A stretch of 64,000 nt of DNA from Hominiventricola filiformis (GTDB lineage Bacteria > Bacillota > Clostridia > Lachnospirales > Lachnospiraceae), in the NCBI RefSeq assembly GCF_020686965.1, contig NZ_JAJEPS010000001.1, positions 494,243 to 558,242 on the forward strand. Direction: 5' to 3'. Position 1 is the first letter of the stretch. Each line of letters begins with the position of its first letter. The notes below the pieces were generated by a model. The model saw only the letters and a list, made by a program, of their open reading frames with translations, searched no databases and was not told where the DNA came from. The translations under genes were made by a program, and so were the position numbers. Below, piece after piece: positions 16,126 through 24,981 of the stretch.

Positions 16126-16967
16126 TTCTGCTCGTCCACCGGCGGAACCATTTCCGCATACTTTTTGAGCATTTCCGGGGTGCTGGTGTAGTAGCGTACA
16201 TTCTTGTTGAGGGCGGTGACCTGCGCCATTTCATCATCGGTCAAGGCAAAATCAAAGAGGTCAAAGTTAGACTTGATATGGTTGGGATTCTTGGAGCCGG
16301 GGATGACAATGTTGCCGCTCTGAATGTGCCAGCGGAGAATGATTTGGGGCGCGGACTTGCCGTACTTCTTGCCAAGCTGAGCGAACAGCGGTTCCTGAAG
16401 CAGCGCCTTATCGCCGTGGCCCAGCGGATACCATGCCTGCGGCACGATGCCGTTCTCCTTCAGGAAGGCTTTCAGTTCAGGCTCCTGATGATAGGGATGC
16501 AGCTCGGTCTGTAATACCGTGGGGCGCACCTCGCAGATGGAGAGAATCTCCTTGATCTGCTCCTTTTTGAAGTTGGACAGACCGATGGCTCGCACCTTGC
16601 CCTCCTTGTACGCCTTTTCCATCTGGCGATAGCCCGCCACATAATTGCCTGCGGGCTGGTGGATCAGCAGCAGGTCGATGTAGGGGGTGTCCAGACGGGC
16701 AAGGGTTTTGTCCATCGCATCGGGCTGCTCATAGAAGCTGGGCCACAGCTTGGTTTCGAGAAAAATTTCCTCCCGCTGCAAGCCGGACTTCTTCATAGCG
16801 CGGCCAACGGCCTTTTCATTCACATAGGCGTTGGCTGTGTCGATCAGGCGATAGCCGTCCTGCAAGGCACTGACGCAGGAGGCCTCTGCCTCGTCCGGGG
16901 TCAAAAGAAATGTGCCAATACCGGCCATAGGCATTTTCACGCCGTTATTGAGTACTGCATATTCCAT
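16122..16967 (-). CDS. Aldo/keto reductase
   Basis: 281 residues from the ATG at 16967 (MEYAVLNNGVKMPMAGIGT), the usual start of this family. The catalytic set is present: D in LIDTANAYVNE with Y, K in ETKLW and H in LLIHQPAG. The C-terminal NADPH-binding block IPGSKNPNHIKSNFDLFDF is also present. These enzymes reduce aldehydes or ketones with NADPH (AKR5-like, 2,5-diketo-D-gluconate reductase group). It lies 13 bp after the flavodoxin-like gene and overlaps the next gene by 4 bp. Confidence 0.92.
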   Translation of the reverse strand: MEYAVLNNGVKMPMAGIGTFLLTPDEAEASCVSALQDGYRLIDTANAYVNEKAVGRAMKKSGLQREEIFLETKLWPSFYEQPDAMDKTLARLDTPYIDLLLIHQPAGNYVAGYRQMEKAYKEGKVRAIGLSNFKKEQIKEILSICEVRPTVLQTELHPYHQEPELKAFLKENGIVPQAWYPLGHGDKALLQEPLFAQLGKKYGKSAPQIILRWHIQSGNIVIPGSKNPNHIKSNFDLFDFALTDDEMAQVTALNKNVRYYTSTPEMLKKYAEMVPPVDEQK

Positions 16968-16980
16968 AATAAATTCCTCC

Positions 16981-17430
16981 TTAAATCGTTTTCGTGAGTT
17001 TTGCGGCCTCATTTTTGTTGGTTGCCATGCCGCCGTAGGTCATACCGTAGAGGCCGGCGAAGCGCTTCATGGTGTACTCGCCCGCCTCCAGCATCCATTT
17101 TTCCGGAGCTGCGCCCTGAAACACAAAATACAGTTTGCGTCCGGACAGTTCGCCGTCCTCCACCTTGCCGTAGAAACGATCCAGCACGTTGCGCACGCTG
17201 CCGCAGATGTTATGCCAGTAAAGCGGCGAGCCGATGACAATGGTGTCCGCTTGCTTCATGGCACCAATGACAGCATCCAGTCCGTCGCCGGGGAGGTTCT
17301 GGCCGTATGCACCGATGGTGTAGTCCGTAAGGTTCAAAGTCTCATATTTGTGATCTTTCAGCAGCTCTGCCGCCAGTGCGGCGGTGTTCCCGTTTTTGTT
17401 GGGACTGCCGTTGATAAATAAAATACTCAT
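16981..17430 (-). CDS. Flavodoxin-like NAD(P)H-dependent FMN reductase
   Basis: 149 residues with the FMN phosphate loop GSPNKNGNTAALA near the start and the SPLYWHNICGSVRNVLDRFY segment of the NADPH-dependent FMN reductase/flavodoxin fold. No signal peptide is present, so it is cytoplasmic, unlike the lipoprotein flavodoxin at 19330-20007. Probably it reduces quinones or free flavin for the pathway. Part of the continuous minus-strand operon. Confidence 0.88.
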   Translation of the reverse strand: MSILFINGSPNKNGNTAALAAELLKDHKYETLNLTDYTIGAYGQNLPGDGLDAVIGAMKQADTIVIGSPLYWHNICGSVRNVLDRFYGKVEDGELSGRKLYFVFQGAAPEKWMLEAGEYTMKRFAGLYGMTYGGMATNKNEAAKLTKTI

Positions 17431-17441
17431 AGCAATGCTCC

Positions 17442-18200
17442 TTATTTCAGTTTTTGATATTCTTCTTCACTCACTGGTTCACACCACTGACTGCGGCAGT
17501 TTTCTCCAGGTACTTCCACCGCCAGATGGGAAAACCAGCTGTCCGGCGCAGCGCCGTGCCAGTGCTTGACACCGGGGGCAATGTTGACCACATCGCCGGG
17601 GTGCAGCTCCTGTGGTTCCTTGCCCCATTCCTGATAGTAGCCCCGGCCTGCCACGCAGACGAGGATCTGCCCGCCGCCTTTGTCCGCCTCGTGGATGTGC
17701 CAGTTGTTGCGGCAGCCTGGTTCAAAGGTCACATTGAAGATTTTGACCTGCGCCGTGGAGACTGGCGCAAGATAGCTCTGCCCGCTGAAATACTGTGCAA
17801 AACCGTCATTGGGCGCGCCGATGGGGAAGACCATACTGCTCTGGTGCAGCTGCTTTTCATCAGTGTTTTCCTCGTCTGCCCAGATGTCCTTTGCCATGCG
17901 GAATGCTGCCCATGCCTTCGGCCAACCCGCATAAAATGCGGCGTGCGTCAGGATTTCCGCAATTTCACTGCGGGTGATCCCGTTTTCTTTTGCCATTGCC
18001 AGATGATGACCGAAGGAAGTATCCGTCAGCCCCTGCGCCATCAGCGCTGTCACGGTGATGAGGGAACGGTCGCGTGCGGAAAGCTCACTTTCCCGGCTCC
18101 AAACCTCACCGAAAAGAACATCATCATTGAGTTGTGCGAACTTCGGCGCAAATTCACCTAAAATATCCCTGCCCGCTGTTATTTTCTTCATGTCGGTCAC
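17442..18200 (-). CDS. Carboxymuconolactone decarboxylase-like/cupin fusion protein
   Basis: 252 residues. The N-terminal CMD domain (about 10-110; RDRSLITVTALMAQG and HLAMAKENGITRSEIAEILTHAAFYAG) lacks the redox cysteines of AhpD, as gamma-CMD types do. The C-terminal cupin (about 140-240) has the metal-type pattern NWHIHEADKGGGQILVCVAG and HPGDVVNIAPGVKHWHGA. Fusions of this type are common in Firmicute redox clusters; the substrate is not known. Its ATG overlaps the stop of the esterase gene (ATGA). Confidence 0.88.
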   Translation of the reverse strand: MTDMKKITAGRDILGEFAPKFAQLNDDVLFGEVWSRESELSARDRSLITVTALMAQGLTDTSFGHHLAMAKENGITRSEIAEILTHAAFYAGWPKAWAAFRMAKDIWADEENTDEKQLHQSSMVFPIGAPNDGFAQYFSGQSYLAPVSTAQVKIFNVTFEPGCRNNWHIHEADKGGGQILVCVAGRGYYQEWGKEPQELHPGDVVNIAPGVKHWHGAAPDSWFSHLAVEVPGENCRSQWCEPVSEEEYQKLK

Positions 18201-19330
18201 TCCATTTCACTGAAAACTGTTTCCAGCCATGCGGCGTAGTCCTTAACCCAACCACCATCGGAGCCGAAGCCGTGAGGCCAGCCGTTCAGCACGATGCGCC
18301 CGGTGGAAATGCCCATTCCAGAAATCACATCATATTGCTGCTGGAACTGACGATAGAAGGGGTCCTCGGTGCCGTAGACATAGAAGGTCGGCGGTAAATT
18401 GCCCTCAGCCAACCAGCTTGCATCCATATTTCCCACGCTGAGGCGGCCATAGAAGGAATAGATCATGCCTGCGGCGGAGGCATAGGCGAGAACGGCGTCC
18501 AGCTCGTCCGGCACATAGGTGCTGTCCAGCGCCGTGCCGGTCACATATTCGTCGTAGTGCATCAGAAATTCACCGGCCTGAATGCCGCCCGCCGAAAAGC
18601 CCATGACGGCAATATCATCTGGATCAATACCATAGATCTCCGCATTTTTGCGGACAAAGCGGACGGCTCTCGCCACATCCAGCGCACCTTCCTCCTGCGT
18701 ATAAGGAGACAGGCGGTAGTCTACGATGAAGGTCTGAAAGCCCAGCTCTCGCAGTGCTGCGGCGGTGGGCAGCGAATCGGTGTAGTTGCCCCGGAACTGA
18801 TAAGCGCCGCCCGCCATCAGCACCACCGCGCCTTTTGGCTTCACGCCATCCCGGACGGGGATGGCGGTGACATAGGGGCGGAAGTTCCAGTCATCGAAAT
18901 ATCCGGTCATGTCCTGCGTAAATTTCGTCCTGGCGGGGACATTGCCTTCCTCCCAGAGATAGAGCACTTGAATGTTTGCAGGGTCTGCTGCTGTATTCAG
19001 CACCGTATCATTTCCCGCTGATTCCGGCATCTTTTGCAGCATTGCCGTGCGGGAATAATCGGAAATTTTACCGCTGCCGTAGTTGTAGGCCGCCGGGAAA
19101 TCGTTGGGCGTCGCCACAGTATCCGCCGAAGATCCGTCACGCAGATCATCGATGGGGGTGGTGGAAGCAGAACTGCTTTCGTTTGGTTTCGTTGTCATAG
19201 CATCCTCAATGGCTGCAACGCCGTTTTCCAGCTCACCGCCGGGAGTCCCGACGGACTCCCGGCCACAGGCGGTCAGCGACACGACCACGAGAATTGCAAG
19301 CATTGCGGCGAAAACTTTATTTCTATGCAT
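18197..19330 (-). CDS. Lipoprotein alpha/beta hydrolase (esterase/lipase-like, BD-FAE type)
   Basis: 377 residues. The signal peptide ends in VSLTAC (lipobox), followed by about 90 residues of low-complexity linker and an esterase domain. The motifs VVLMAGGAYQFRG (oxyanion region), VMGFSAGG (nucleophile) and NGWPHGFG (catalytic His) fit the hormone-sensitive-lipase/feruloyl esterase-like group. It is membrane anchored and faces outward. Its ATG shares one base with the stop of the flavodoxin gene (TAATG), so they are coupled. Confidence 0.84.
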   Translation of the reverse strand: MHRNKVFAAMLAILVVVSLTACGRESVGTPGGELENGVAAIEDAMTTKPNESSSASTTPIDDLRDGSSADTVATPNDFPAAYNYGSGKISDYSRTAMLQKMPESAGNDTVLNTAADPANIQVLYLWEEGNVPARTKFTQDMTGYFDDWNFRPYVTAIPVRDGVKPKGAVVLMAGGAYQFRGNYTDSLPTAAALRELGFQTFIVDYRLSPYTQEEGALDVARAVRFVRKNAEIYGIDPDDIAVMGFSAGGIQAGEFLMHYDEYVTGTALDSTYVPDELDAVLAYASAAGMIYSFYGRLSVGNMDASWLAEGNLPPTFYVYGTEDPFYRQFQQQYDVISGMGISTGRIVLNGWPHGFGSDGGWVKDYAAWLETVFSEME

Positions 19331-20007
19331 TACAGACCCAGTCCATTGACCCAGGACTGCACATCATCACTGGAAACGCCGGAGGAGAACCGCTGGCCTT
19401 CCTGCCACTCGCCGGTACCGGCCATGTCGGCCAGCAAACTGCCGCTCTGGCCCATGCCGGAGGAGGAAGAAGTGGCAAAGGGGATGACGGTCTTGCCGGT
19501 GAAATCATTGTTTTTTACAAAGGTGTCCACGGGCCACGCTGCGATACCCCACCAGATGGGATAACCGATGAACACGGTGTCATAGGAATCCCAATCGGGA
19601 ACTTCAGTGGTGGTCAGGGGCACATCCCGCAGGGACTCGTCGTCATGCTCCCGGCTGACGCGGCTGTCGGAGTTCGTCCAGTTCAGGTCCTCGCTGGTGT
19701 AGACTTCGGTGGGAACGATCTCAAAGAGGTCGGCACCGGCGGCCTCTGCAATATCCTTGGCCACCCGCTCGGTGTTACCGGAAGCGGAGTAGTAGACCAC
19801 CAGCGTCTTGCCGGTTTCGGGCTGAGTCTCCGGCTCGGATTCTGCGGGAGCGGTCGAGGAGCTTTCAGACGGTTCCGTGGCGGGCTGTTCGGTCGGCGCA
19901 GAGGTTTCGGGCTGCGTGGTGGAAGATGCAGGCTTGTTGGCAGAGCCGCAGGCGGCAAGGCCAAGTACGAGCACGACGCTCAGCAGTAGTGCAGTCAGTT
20001 TTTTCAT
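19330..20007 (-). CDS. Flavodoxin-domain lipoprotein (exported)
   Basis: 225 residues. A lipoprotein signal (LVLGLAAC), a 45-residue Ser/Thr/Glu/Pro linker and a flavodoxin_4 domain with the FMN loop VVYYSASGNTERVA and the YPIWWGIAAWPVDTF segment. Flavodoxins are usually cytoplasmic; here the lipobox and linker place it on the outer face of the membrane. It could receive electrons from the haem-b-like membrane protein at 14562-15239. That link is inferred from operon membership. Confidence 0.88.
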   Translation of the reverse strand: MKKLTALLLSVVLVLGLAACGSANKPASSTTQPETSAPTEQPATEPSESSSTAPAESEPETQPETGKTLVVYYSASGNTERVAKDIAEAAGADLFEIVPTEVYTSEDLNWTNSDSRVSREHDDESLRDVPLTTTEVPDWDSYDTVFIGYPIWWGIAAWPVDTFVKNNDFTGKTVIPFATSSSSGMGQSGSLLADMAGTGEWQEGQRFSSGVSSDDVQSWVNGLGL

Positions 20008-20039
20008 GATAAAATCATCCTTTCAATTCAATTTTAGTT

Positions 20040-21197
20040 TTATTTACATTCGCAGAGAATGTCATATATTTCATCGTGGGTCAACTTTTTGCAGCAGCCC
20101 GCAGTGATATTGGTGGAATCGGCAATGGCCCGGAAGTCCGTGTCGGCAGGAATGCCCAGCTCTGCAAAGGTGGTGGGCAGACCAATTTCCTTGATGAACG
20201 CAGCCAGTGCTTCCACACCGGCAGAAGCAGTTTCATCGTCACTGCCCTTGGATGCGATGCCCCAGACATTCTGCGCCCAGCGGGCGAAGCGGGCTGTACC
20301 GGACTTGCAGATGTGGCGATACAAAACCGGGTGAATGACCGCCAGTCCCGCACCGTGGTTGCAGTTGGTGTAGGCACCCAGCTGATGCTCGATCATGTGG
20401 CACTGGAAGTCCGTGACTTTTCCGATCTTCAGAACGCCGTTCTCTGCCATCGCAGACGCCCACGCCAGCTCACTGCGGGCATCGTAATTCTCCGGGTCGG
20501 TCAGCAGAACGCGGATGTTGCGGATGACGCTGCGCATGACGGCTTCGTTAATATCGTCGGACAGGTTGTTTTCATCCGGCTTGCCGAAGTAGGTTTCCAT
20601 CGCGTGGCTCAGCGTGTCGAACGCGCCGGAGATAACCTGCTTCATGGGAACGGACAGCGTGTAGCTGGGGTCAAGGAAGGCAAAATCCGCCTGCGCGCCC
20701 CAAAGAGCGCCCTTGATCTTCTTTCCCTCATGGGTGATGACGGCACCGTTATTCATCTCGCTGCCGGTACCGAACACCGTGACGATGGTGCCGAGGGGGA
20801 TAAACTCCGTTGGGAATGTGTGCTTGGTGTTCTCCAGTTCCCAAATGTCCTCGTCCATTTTGGCCTGTGCGGAGATGACCTTGCAGCAATCAGAGACGCT
20901 GCCGCCGCCCACGGCGAGGATGAGGTCAACATGATTCTCCCGCGCCAGCTTTGCGCCCTCCTGCGCCTTGGCATAGGTGGGGTTGGACATGATTCCGGAG
21001 AACTCCACGACTCGCTTTCCCTTGGCGTTCAGAATGCCCATCACCTCATCATACACACCGTTGCGCTTGATGGAGCCGCCGCCGTAGGCCAGCATGACGG
21101 TGTCGCCGTAGTGATCCAGCAGGCAGCCCAGATACTCCTTCACGCCGCCCTTGCCAAAATACACCTTGGTCTTGTTTTCAAAAATAAAGTTGTTCAT
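20040..21197 (-). CDS. Iron-containing alcohol dehydrogenase (butanol dehydrogenase/YugJ type)
   Basis: 385 residues. The N-terminus FENKTKVYFGKGG and the GGGSIKRNGVYDEV block bind NAD(P)H. The metal ligands appear as FDTLSHAMETYF, the HMIEHQLGAYTNCNHG segment and NHGAGLAVIHP. This group oxidises or reduces primary alcohols and aldehydes. It starts 33 bp upstream of the flavodoxin gene in the same direction. It may remove or make the alcohol product of the hydrolases. Confidence 0.93.
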   Translation of the reverse strand: MNNFIFENKTKVYFGKGGVKEYLGCLLDHYGDTVMLAYGGGSIKRNGVYDEVMGILNAKGKRVVEFSGIMSNPTYAKAQEGAKLARENHVDLILAVGGGSVSDCCKVISAQAKMDEDIWELENTKHTFPTEFIPLGTIVTVFGTGSEMNNGAVITHEGKKIKGALWGAQADFAFLDPSYTLSVPMKQVISGAFDTLSHAMETYFGKPDENNLSDDINEAVMRSVIRNIRVLLTDPENYDARSELAWASAMAENGVLKIGKVTDFQCHMIEHQLGAYTNCNHGAGLAVIHPVLYRHICKSGTARFARWAQNVWGIASKGSDDETASAGVEALAAFIKEIGLPTTFAELGIPADTDFRAIADSTNITAGCCKKLTHDEIYDILCECK

Positions 21198-21219
21198 AAA
21201 AACGCATCCTTTCTGAATG

Positions 21220-22203
21220 TTATTTCTTCATTTGCTGTTCCCAAAAGGCGACGGCATCATTGATCCAGCCTTCGGCGCTGGTTCCAGTCCCAAGTCCAAA
21301 GCCGTGCCCTAGACCGGAATACACATGAAACTCCGTGTCGATCCCGGCCTGCTGCATGGCTTCGAGCCGCGCCTGCATGACCCGCCAGTTGGCGATGCCG
21401 TCCCTGTCACCGACACAGGCATAGGTGGGCGGATCACTTTCGGAATACTCGCTCAATCCTGTGTACAGCATGATGACCGCGCCGGGACGGGGCAGATCGC
21501 CGCCGCCAAAAGCTTCTGCACCGTAAGACCCAAGCCACGCCGCCATCCGCGCTCCCGCCGAGCCACCCCATAGGGAGTAGCAATCGGTGTCCACTTCCAG
21601 TTCGTCCGCATGGGCAAAGATGAAGCGGATGGCTCTTGCCAAGTCCTCGCAGGCGGTCTGTGCGCCGGGGCGGTAAATGAGAGCGAAGGCGTTGTAGCCC
21701 TTTTGGGAAAGCTCCAGCGCATGAGGGAAGCTGTCCTGCATGGCCCCCACATAGGCAAAAGCACCGCCTGCATTGCAGATAGCGAATTTCTCGCCGGGGA
21801 TTCCCTTGAAGAAAAACAATCCTGTATCTTCTTTGGCAGGGTCAGCCGCCTTTTCCTCGTCGGTGTAGATGTCATAGAAGATGGTTTGGCCGTCCGCTGC
21901 CCGCTCTCGCAGGGTGTTCACGATCTCCACCGTTTCGTCTGGATCAATATGGCTGTAGTAGGTCAGCCCGAGTTCTTCCAGAGTGTCGCCGCTGTAATAA
22001 TACTCGTCCGTTGGAAACAGCAGCCGCCCGAAGCCGTCAAAGGACGGAGCATTGATGACATCTTCGATTTTTGTATTGCGGGTAAAGGGTTCGGTTTTAT
22101 TTTGCACGGATTCGTTCACTTCCTCGTCTACCGCGCCAGAGCTGCATCTGGTCAAGAATAGCATGACGCATAGAACTATTGCCATGTATGAGACTGGTTT
22201 CAT
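21220..22203 (-). CDS. Lipoprotein alpha/beta hydrolase
   Basis: 327 residues from the ATG at 22203; the longer frame to 22410 crosses the palindromic terminator and part of the LysR gene. A signal peptide with lipobox FLTRC is followed by a hydrolase domain with GGSAGARMAAWLG as nucleophile motif and GLGHGFGLGTG carrying the probable catalytic His. It resembles the esterase at 18197-19330, so the two are likely distant paralogues. First gene of the redox operon. Confidence 0.82.
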   Translation of the reverse strand: MKPVSYMAIVLCVMLFLTRCSSGAVDEEVNESVQNKTEPFTRNTKIEDVINAPSFDGFGRLLFPTDEYYYSGDTLEELGLTYYSHIDPDETVEIVNTLRERAADGQTIFYDIYTDEEKAADPAKEDTGLFFFKGIPGEKFAICNAGGAFAYVGAMQDSFPHALELSQKGYNAFALIYRPGAQTACEDLARAIRFIFAHADELEVDTDCYSLWGGSAGARMAAWLGSYGAEAFGGGDLPRPGAVIMLYTGLSEYSESDPPTYACVGDRDGIANWRVMQARLEAMQQAGIDTEFHVYSGLGHGFGLGTGTSAEGWINDAVAFWEQQMKK

Positions 22204-22242
22204 GGTATCGACCACCTTTTGTTTTCTGCCATTATTATAAGA

Positions 22243-22272
22243 AAAGCGAGACTTCCGCGGAAGTCTCGCTTT
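22243..22272. terminator. Perfect 30-bp palindrome, terminator after the LysR gene
   Basis: AAAGCGAGACTTCC, GC, then the exact complement, followed on the minus strand by TTTTC. It separates the LysR gene from the operon and has the features of a bidirectional terminator. Confidence 0.8.
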
Positions 22273-22301
22273 GTTTATCAGTATATACCTTTGGGTTGTA
22301 A

Positions 22302-23204
22302 TCAGCCGTACAGTTCTTTTCTGACGACCTTCGCCGCATTCAGAAACCGCCGTACCGTAGGCGTCGGCTCCGGGGAATGGAGGATGCCGTAGGGGATGTT
22401 GTGTTCCCATTCGACAGGAATGACCTTTAGAAGCGGATGGACATTCGCCCAGCCGGGAATCGCCAGCAGCACATCGTTGGTGTTCTCGCAGCGGTTGAAC
22501 ACGTCCATGCTGTAAAAATCAAAATCCACAATGTGAATTTGCGGGTGGTGCTGCCACAGATCGTCCCGAAGCTGATCGACATAGTGGCTCCAGCCGCGGT
22601 GCATCAGCAGCAGATTCTCCCCATAGAGGTCAGAAACTTGCAGCTTGTCTTTGTCCGCCAGCCGGTGGTGGATGGAGACTGCACAGCAGAAGCGCCCCCG
22701 CGTCAGCTCCAACCCGGCACAGCCCCGCAGGTGCAGCATGGTCTCATCAAAAATACCGCCTACAATATCAATGTTTTTGCCGAGATTGGCAAGAATTTCC
22801 CGCGCATTTTCCGGCGTGTTCTCAAAGGGAACGATCTGAAATTTAATATCGGGGTGCAATGCTTGCACTCTCGACCAGAGATCCATCAAAAGCTGTGCGG
22901 GCGTCATGGGCGAGGAACCGATGCGGATGATATTCTCATCCTCCTGCATGGCGTTTTTTGCCCGAGTCACGGAGTCCCGGCAATACTGGATGATATATTT
23001 TGCATCCTGGTACATAGAGCGCCCAGCTTTTGTCAATGTCAGCCCCCGGTGGCTACGGTCGAAGAGCTTCACGCCGAGGGATTCTTCTAAAAGATTGATC
23101 TGCTTGATGACAGCCGTGGGCGTGATGTAGCTTTCTTCGGCGGCTTTGTTGAAGCTGCCTGCATCCGCCACGCGGAGAAAAGTTTCAAGCTGTGGGTTAT
23201 ACAT
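22302..23204 (-). CDS. LysR-family transcriptional regulator
   Basis: 300 residues. The HTH (residues 1-60, ETFLRVADAGSFNKAAEESYITPTAVIKQI) is followed by a substrate-binding domain, with GSSPMTPAQLLMDLW at about 98. It lies upstream of the redox cluster on the same strand, not divergent as is usual, and is cut off from it by a terminator. It probably controls that cluster in response to a pathway compound. It starts 18 bp from the stop of rlmD, at the right edge of the high-GC block. Confidence 0.9.
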   Translation of the reverse strand: MYNPQLETFLRVADAGSFNKAAEESYITPTAVIKQINLLEESLGVKLFDRSHRGLTLTKAGRSMYQDAKYIIQYCRDSVTRAKNAMQEDENIIRIGSSPMTPAQLLMDLWSRVQALHPDIKFQIVPFENTPENAREILANLGKNIDIVGGIFDETMLHLRGCAGLELTRGRFCCAVSIHHRLADKDKLQVSDLYGENLLLMHRGWSHYVDQLRDDLWQHHPQIHIVDFDFYSMDVFNRCENTNDVLLAIPGWANVHPLLKVIPVEWEHNIPYGILHSPEPTPTVRRFLNAAKVVRKELYG

Positions 23205-23221
23205 GAAGCACCTCCTTTATT

Positions 23222-24859
23222 TTATAGCATTCCAAAATGTTTCAATGCCTCCGTAATGGCTCTTTCCTTTTCCAGTGGGCATTGTGGCTGCCTGGCATCC
23301 TCGGATTTCGGTTTATTATAGTTCTCGCGCTCAATAATGCCGTATTTCTGTTTTACCTGTGCGATATAAAGACTACTAACCTTCAATCCGCTGTGTTCCA
23401 GAACATAATCCTTGATTTGCTCATAGGTTGCCAGTCCTCTTTTATCCTGCACCATTTCTTCTACATCCACATCAATGTTGATATGTGTCACCGGATTTCT
23501 CAGAACTAAGAGGCACACCGTCTCTACGTTGGCTGACCACGGGAACATATCCACGCAGCAAGCTTTTACCAAATGGTAACCACTCTCCTGCAGCATCTCC
23601 AGATCTCTTGCCAGACTGGTAGGTTTGCAGGAGATGTAGACCATACGCTCCACGCCATAATTGATAATCTTTCTCAGTGCTTTTGGATTGATGCCATCTC
23701 GCGGCGGGTCCAGCACGATAAAATCCGGACGTTCTTCGATGGTATCCAGCATCTTCAGCACATCCCCTGCCAGGAACTCACAGTTAGTAAGCCCATTAAG
23801 CTTTGCATTTTCTCCTGCTGCCTTTACTGCCTCTTCCACAATCTCCACACCGATTACTTTCTTCGCCACCGGAGCAAGAATCTGAGCAATCGTACCAGTT
23901 CCGCTATAAAGATCGAAAATCACCTGGTCCTTCGTCTCGCCCACATAGGATCTGGCTGTGTCATAGAGTACTTCTGCACCCAGAGAATTGGTCTGGAAGA
24001 AGGAGAAGGTAGAAATACGGAATTTCAGCCCCAGCAGTTCCTCGTAAAAATAATCTTTTCCATAGAGGATGTCTGTCCGATCACTCTGTACCACATCTGC
24101 CAGACTGTCATTGACCGTATGAAGAATTCCTGCAAATTTTCCTTTCAGCGGAAGTTCCAGCAGGCGCTCTTTCCATTCATTCAGATCCGGCTCCATCTGG
24201 GAAGTCGTCACCAGGGACAGAAGCATTTCTCCGGTCTTCACGGCTTTTCTTACCAGCAGATGACGAAGATATCCCTGATGAGACAGTTTATGGTAGAACG
24301 AAATCTCTTTTTCCGTAAAATAAGCAAGAGTCTCTTTTAACACTGCCCTGAAATCTTCATCTGCAATACGGCAGCCATCTACCGTCACAATGTCATAAAA
24401 ACTGCCTCTTTTGTGCATACCAAGAGCCAGTGGTCCGTCTTTTACTTCATCTCCGAAGGAGAACTCCATCTTGTTCCGGTAATCGTAATGACTGGGACTT
24501 TCCTTGATCCCCTCAAACTCATATTCATAGCCAAAGGGTGCCACTGCCTGATCCAGTAGTTCCTTTACCTGATTTTTCTTCAGATCCAGCTGTGCCTCAT
24601 AGGGCAAATTCTGATAAGTACATCCGCCACAGTCTGCAAAATGAGGACATACCGGCTCGCACTCCAGAGAAGATTTTTCCAGAACCTCCAGAATCCGTCC
24701 TTCTGCCTTTCCACTTCTTACTTTATTTACAGAGAATCGTACCTTCTGACCTGGCACTCCGTTTTTCACCACAACTGTTTTTCCGTCCACCTGAATGTGA
24801 CATTTATTCGGGAATGCTACTTTTTCAATGATTCCCTCGTAAACCTGTCCTTTTTTCAT
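23222..24859 (-). CDS. rlmD: 23S rRNA (uracil-C5)-methyltransferase, RlmD/TrmA family
   Basis: 545 residues. N-terminal TRAM domain (about 1-58), a cysteine cluster for [4Fe-4S] (CEPVCPHFADCGGC, about 67-80), and a methyltransferase domain with FDLYSGTGTIAQIL, DPPRDGI and catalytic Cys in ISCKPTSLARDL. About 90 extra residues follow the usual C-terminus, a helical tail seen in clostridial homologues. It methylates uridines of 23S rRNA. It faces glgP across the inserted block. Which uridine (1939 or 747) cannot be told from the sequence. Confidence 0.92.
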   Translation of the reverse strand: MKKGQVYEGIIEKVAFPNKCHIQVDGKTVVVKNGVPGQKVRFSVNKVRSGKAEGRILEVLEKSSLECEPVCPHFADCGGCTYQNLPYEAQLDLKKNQVKELLDQAVAPFGYEYEFEGIKESPSHYDYRNKMEFSFGDEVKDGPLALGMHKRGSFYDIVTVDGCRIADEDFRAVLKETLAYFTEKEISFYHKLSHQGYLRHLLVRKAVKTGEMLLSLVTTSQMEPDLNEWKERLLELPLKGKFAGILHTVNDSLADVVQSDRTDILYGKDYFYEELLGLKFRISTFSFFQTNSLGAEVLYDTARSYVGETKDQVIFDLYSGTGTIAQILAPVAKKVIGVEIVEEAVKAAGENAKLNGLTNCEFLAGDVLKMLDTIEERPDFIVLDPPRDGINPKALRKIINYGVERMVYISCKPTSLARDLEMLQESGYHLVKACCVDMFPWSANVETVCLLVLRNPVTHINIDVDVEEMVQDKRGLATYEQIKDYVLEHSGLKVSSLYIAQVKQKYGIIERENYNKPKSEDARQPQCPLEKERAITEALKHFGML

Positions 24860-24897
24860 GTCTGTTTTTCCTTTCCTTCCTCATATTCCGGGACAAA

Positions 24898-24961
24898 ATA
24901 AGCTCCTTCCACCCAACTGCTGCACGCAACCGGACGTGCCAACGGGATAGAAGGAGCTTAT
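24898..24961 (-). terminator. Structured three-tier hairpin, terminator of the 24982 gene
   Basis: Outer arms of 12 bp (ATAAGCTCCTTC at 24898-24909 with 24950-24961), an inner CCC/GGG pair and an inner GCACG/CGTGC stem. A TTTTG tract follows on the minus strand. It is more elaborate than a plain terminator and could be a small structured RNA. Confidence 0.6.
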
Positions 24962-24981
24962 CTGTGCATCACATTGAATGA

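Noticed and set aside
20076..21263. 395-residue plus-strand frame
   Set aside because: Shadow of the alcohol dehydrogenase gene in high-GC DNA.
22203..22410. Longer N-terminus for the hydrolase at 21220
   Set aside because: It would run through a perfect terminator palindrome and the LysR gene end, and the signal peptide begins at 22203.
23264..23273. CTTTTCCAG shared with the glgP end as possible att repeat
   Set aside because: Nine bases inside the rlmD coding sequence can occur by chance in 16 kb, and the surroundings do not match.
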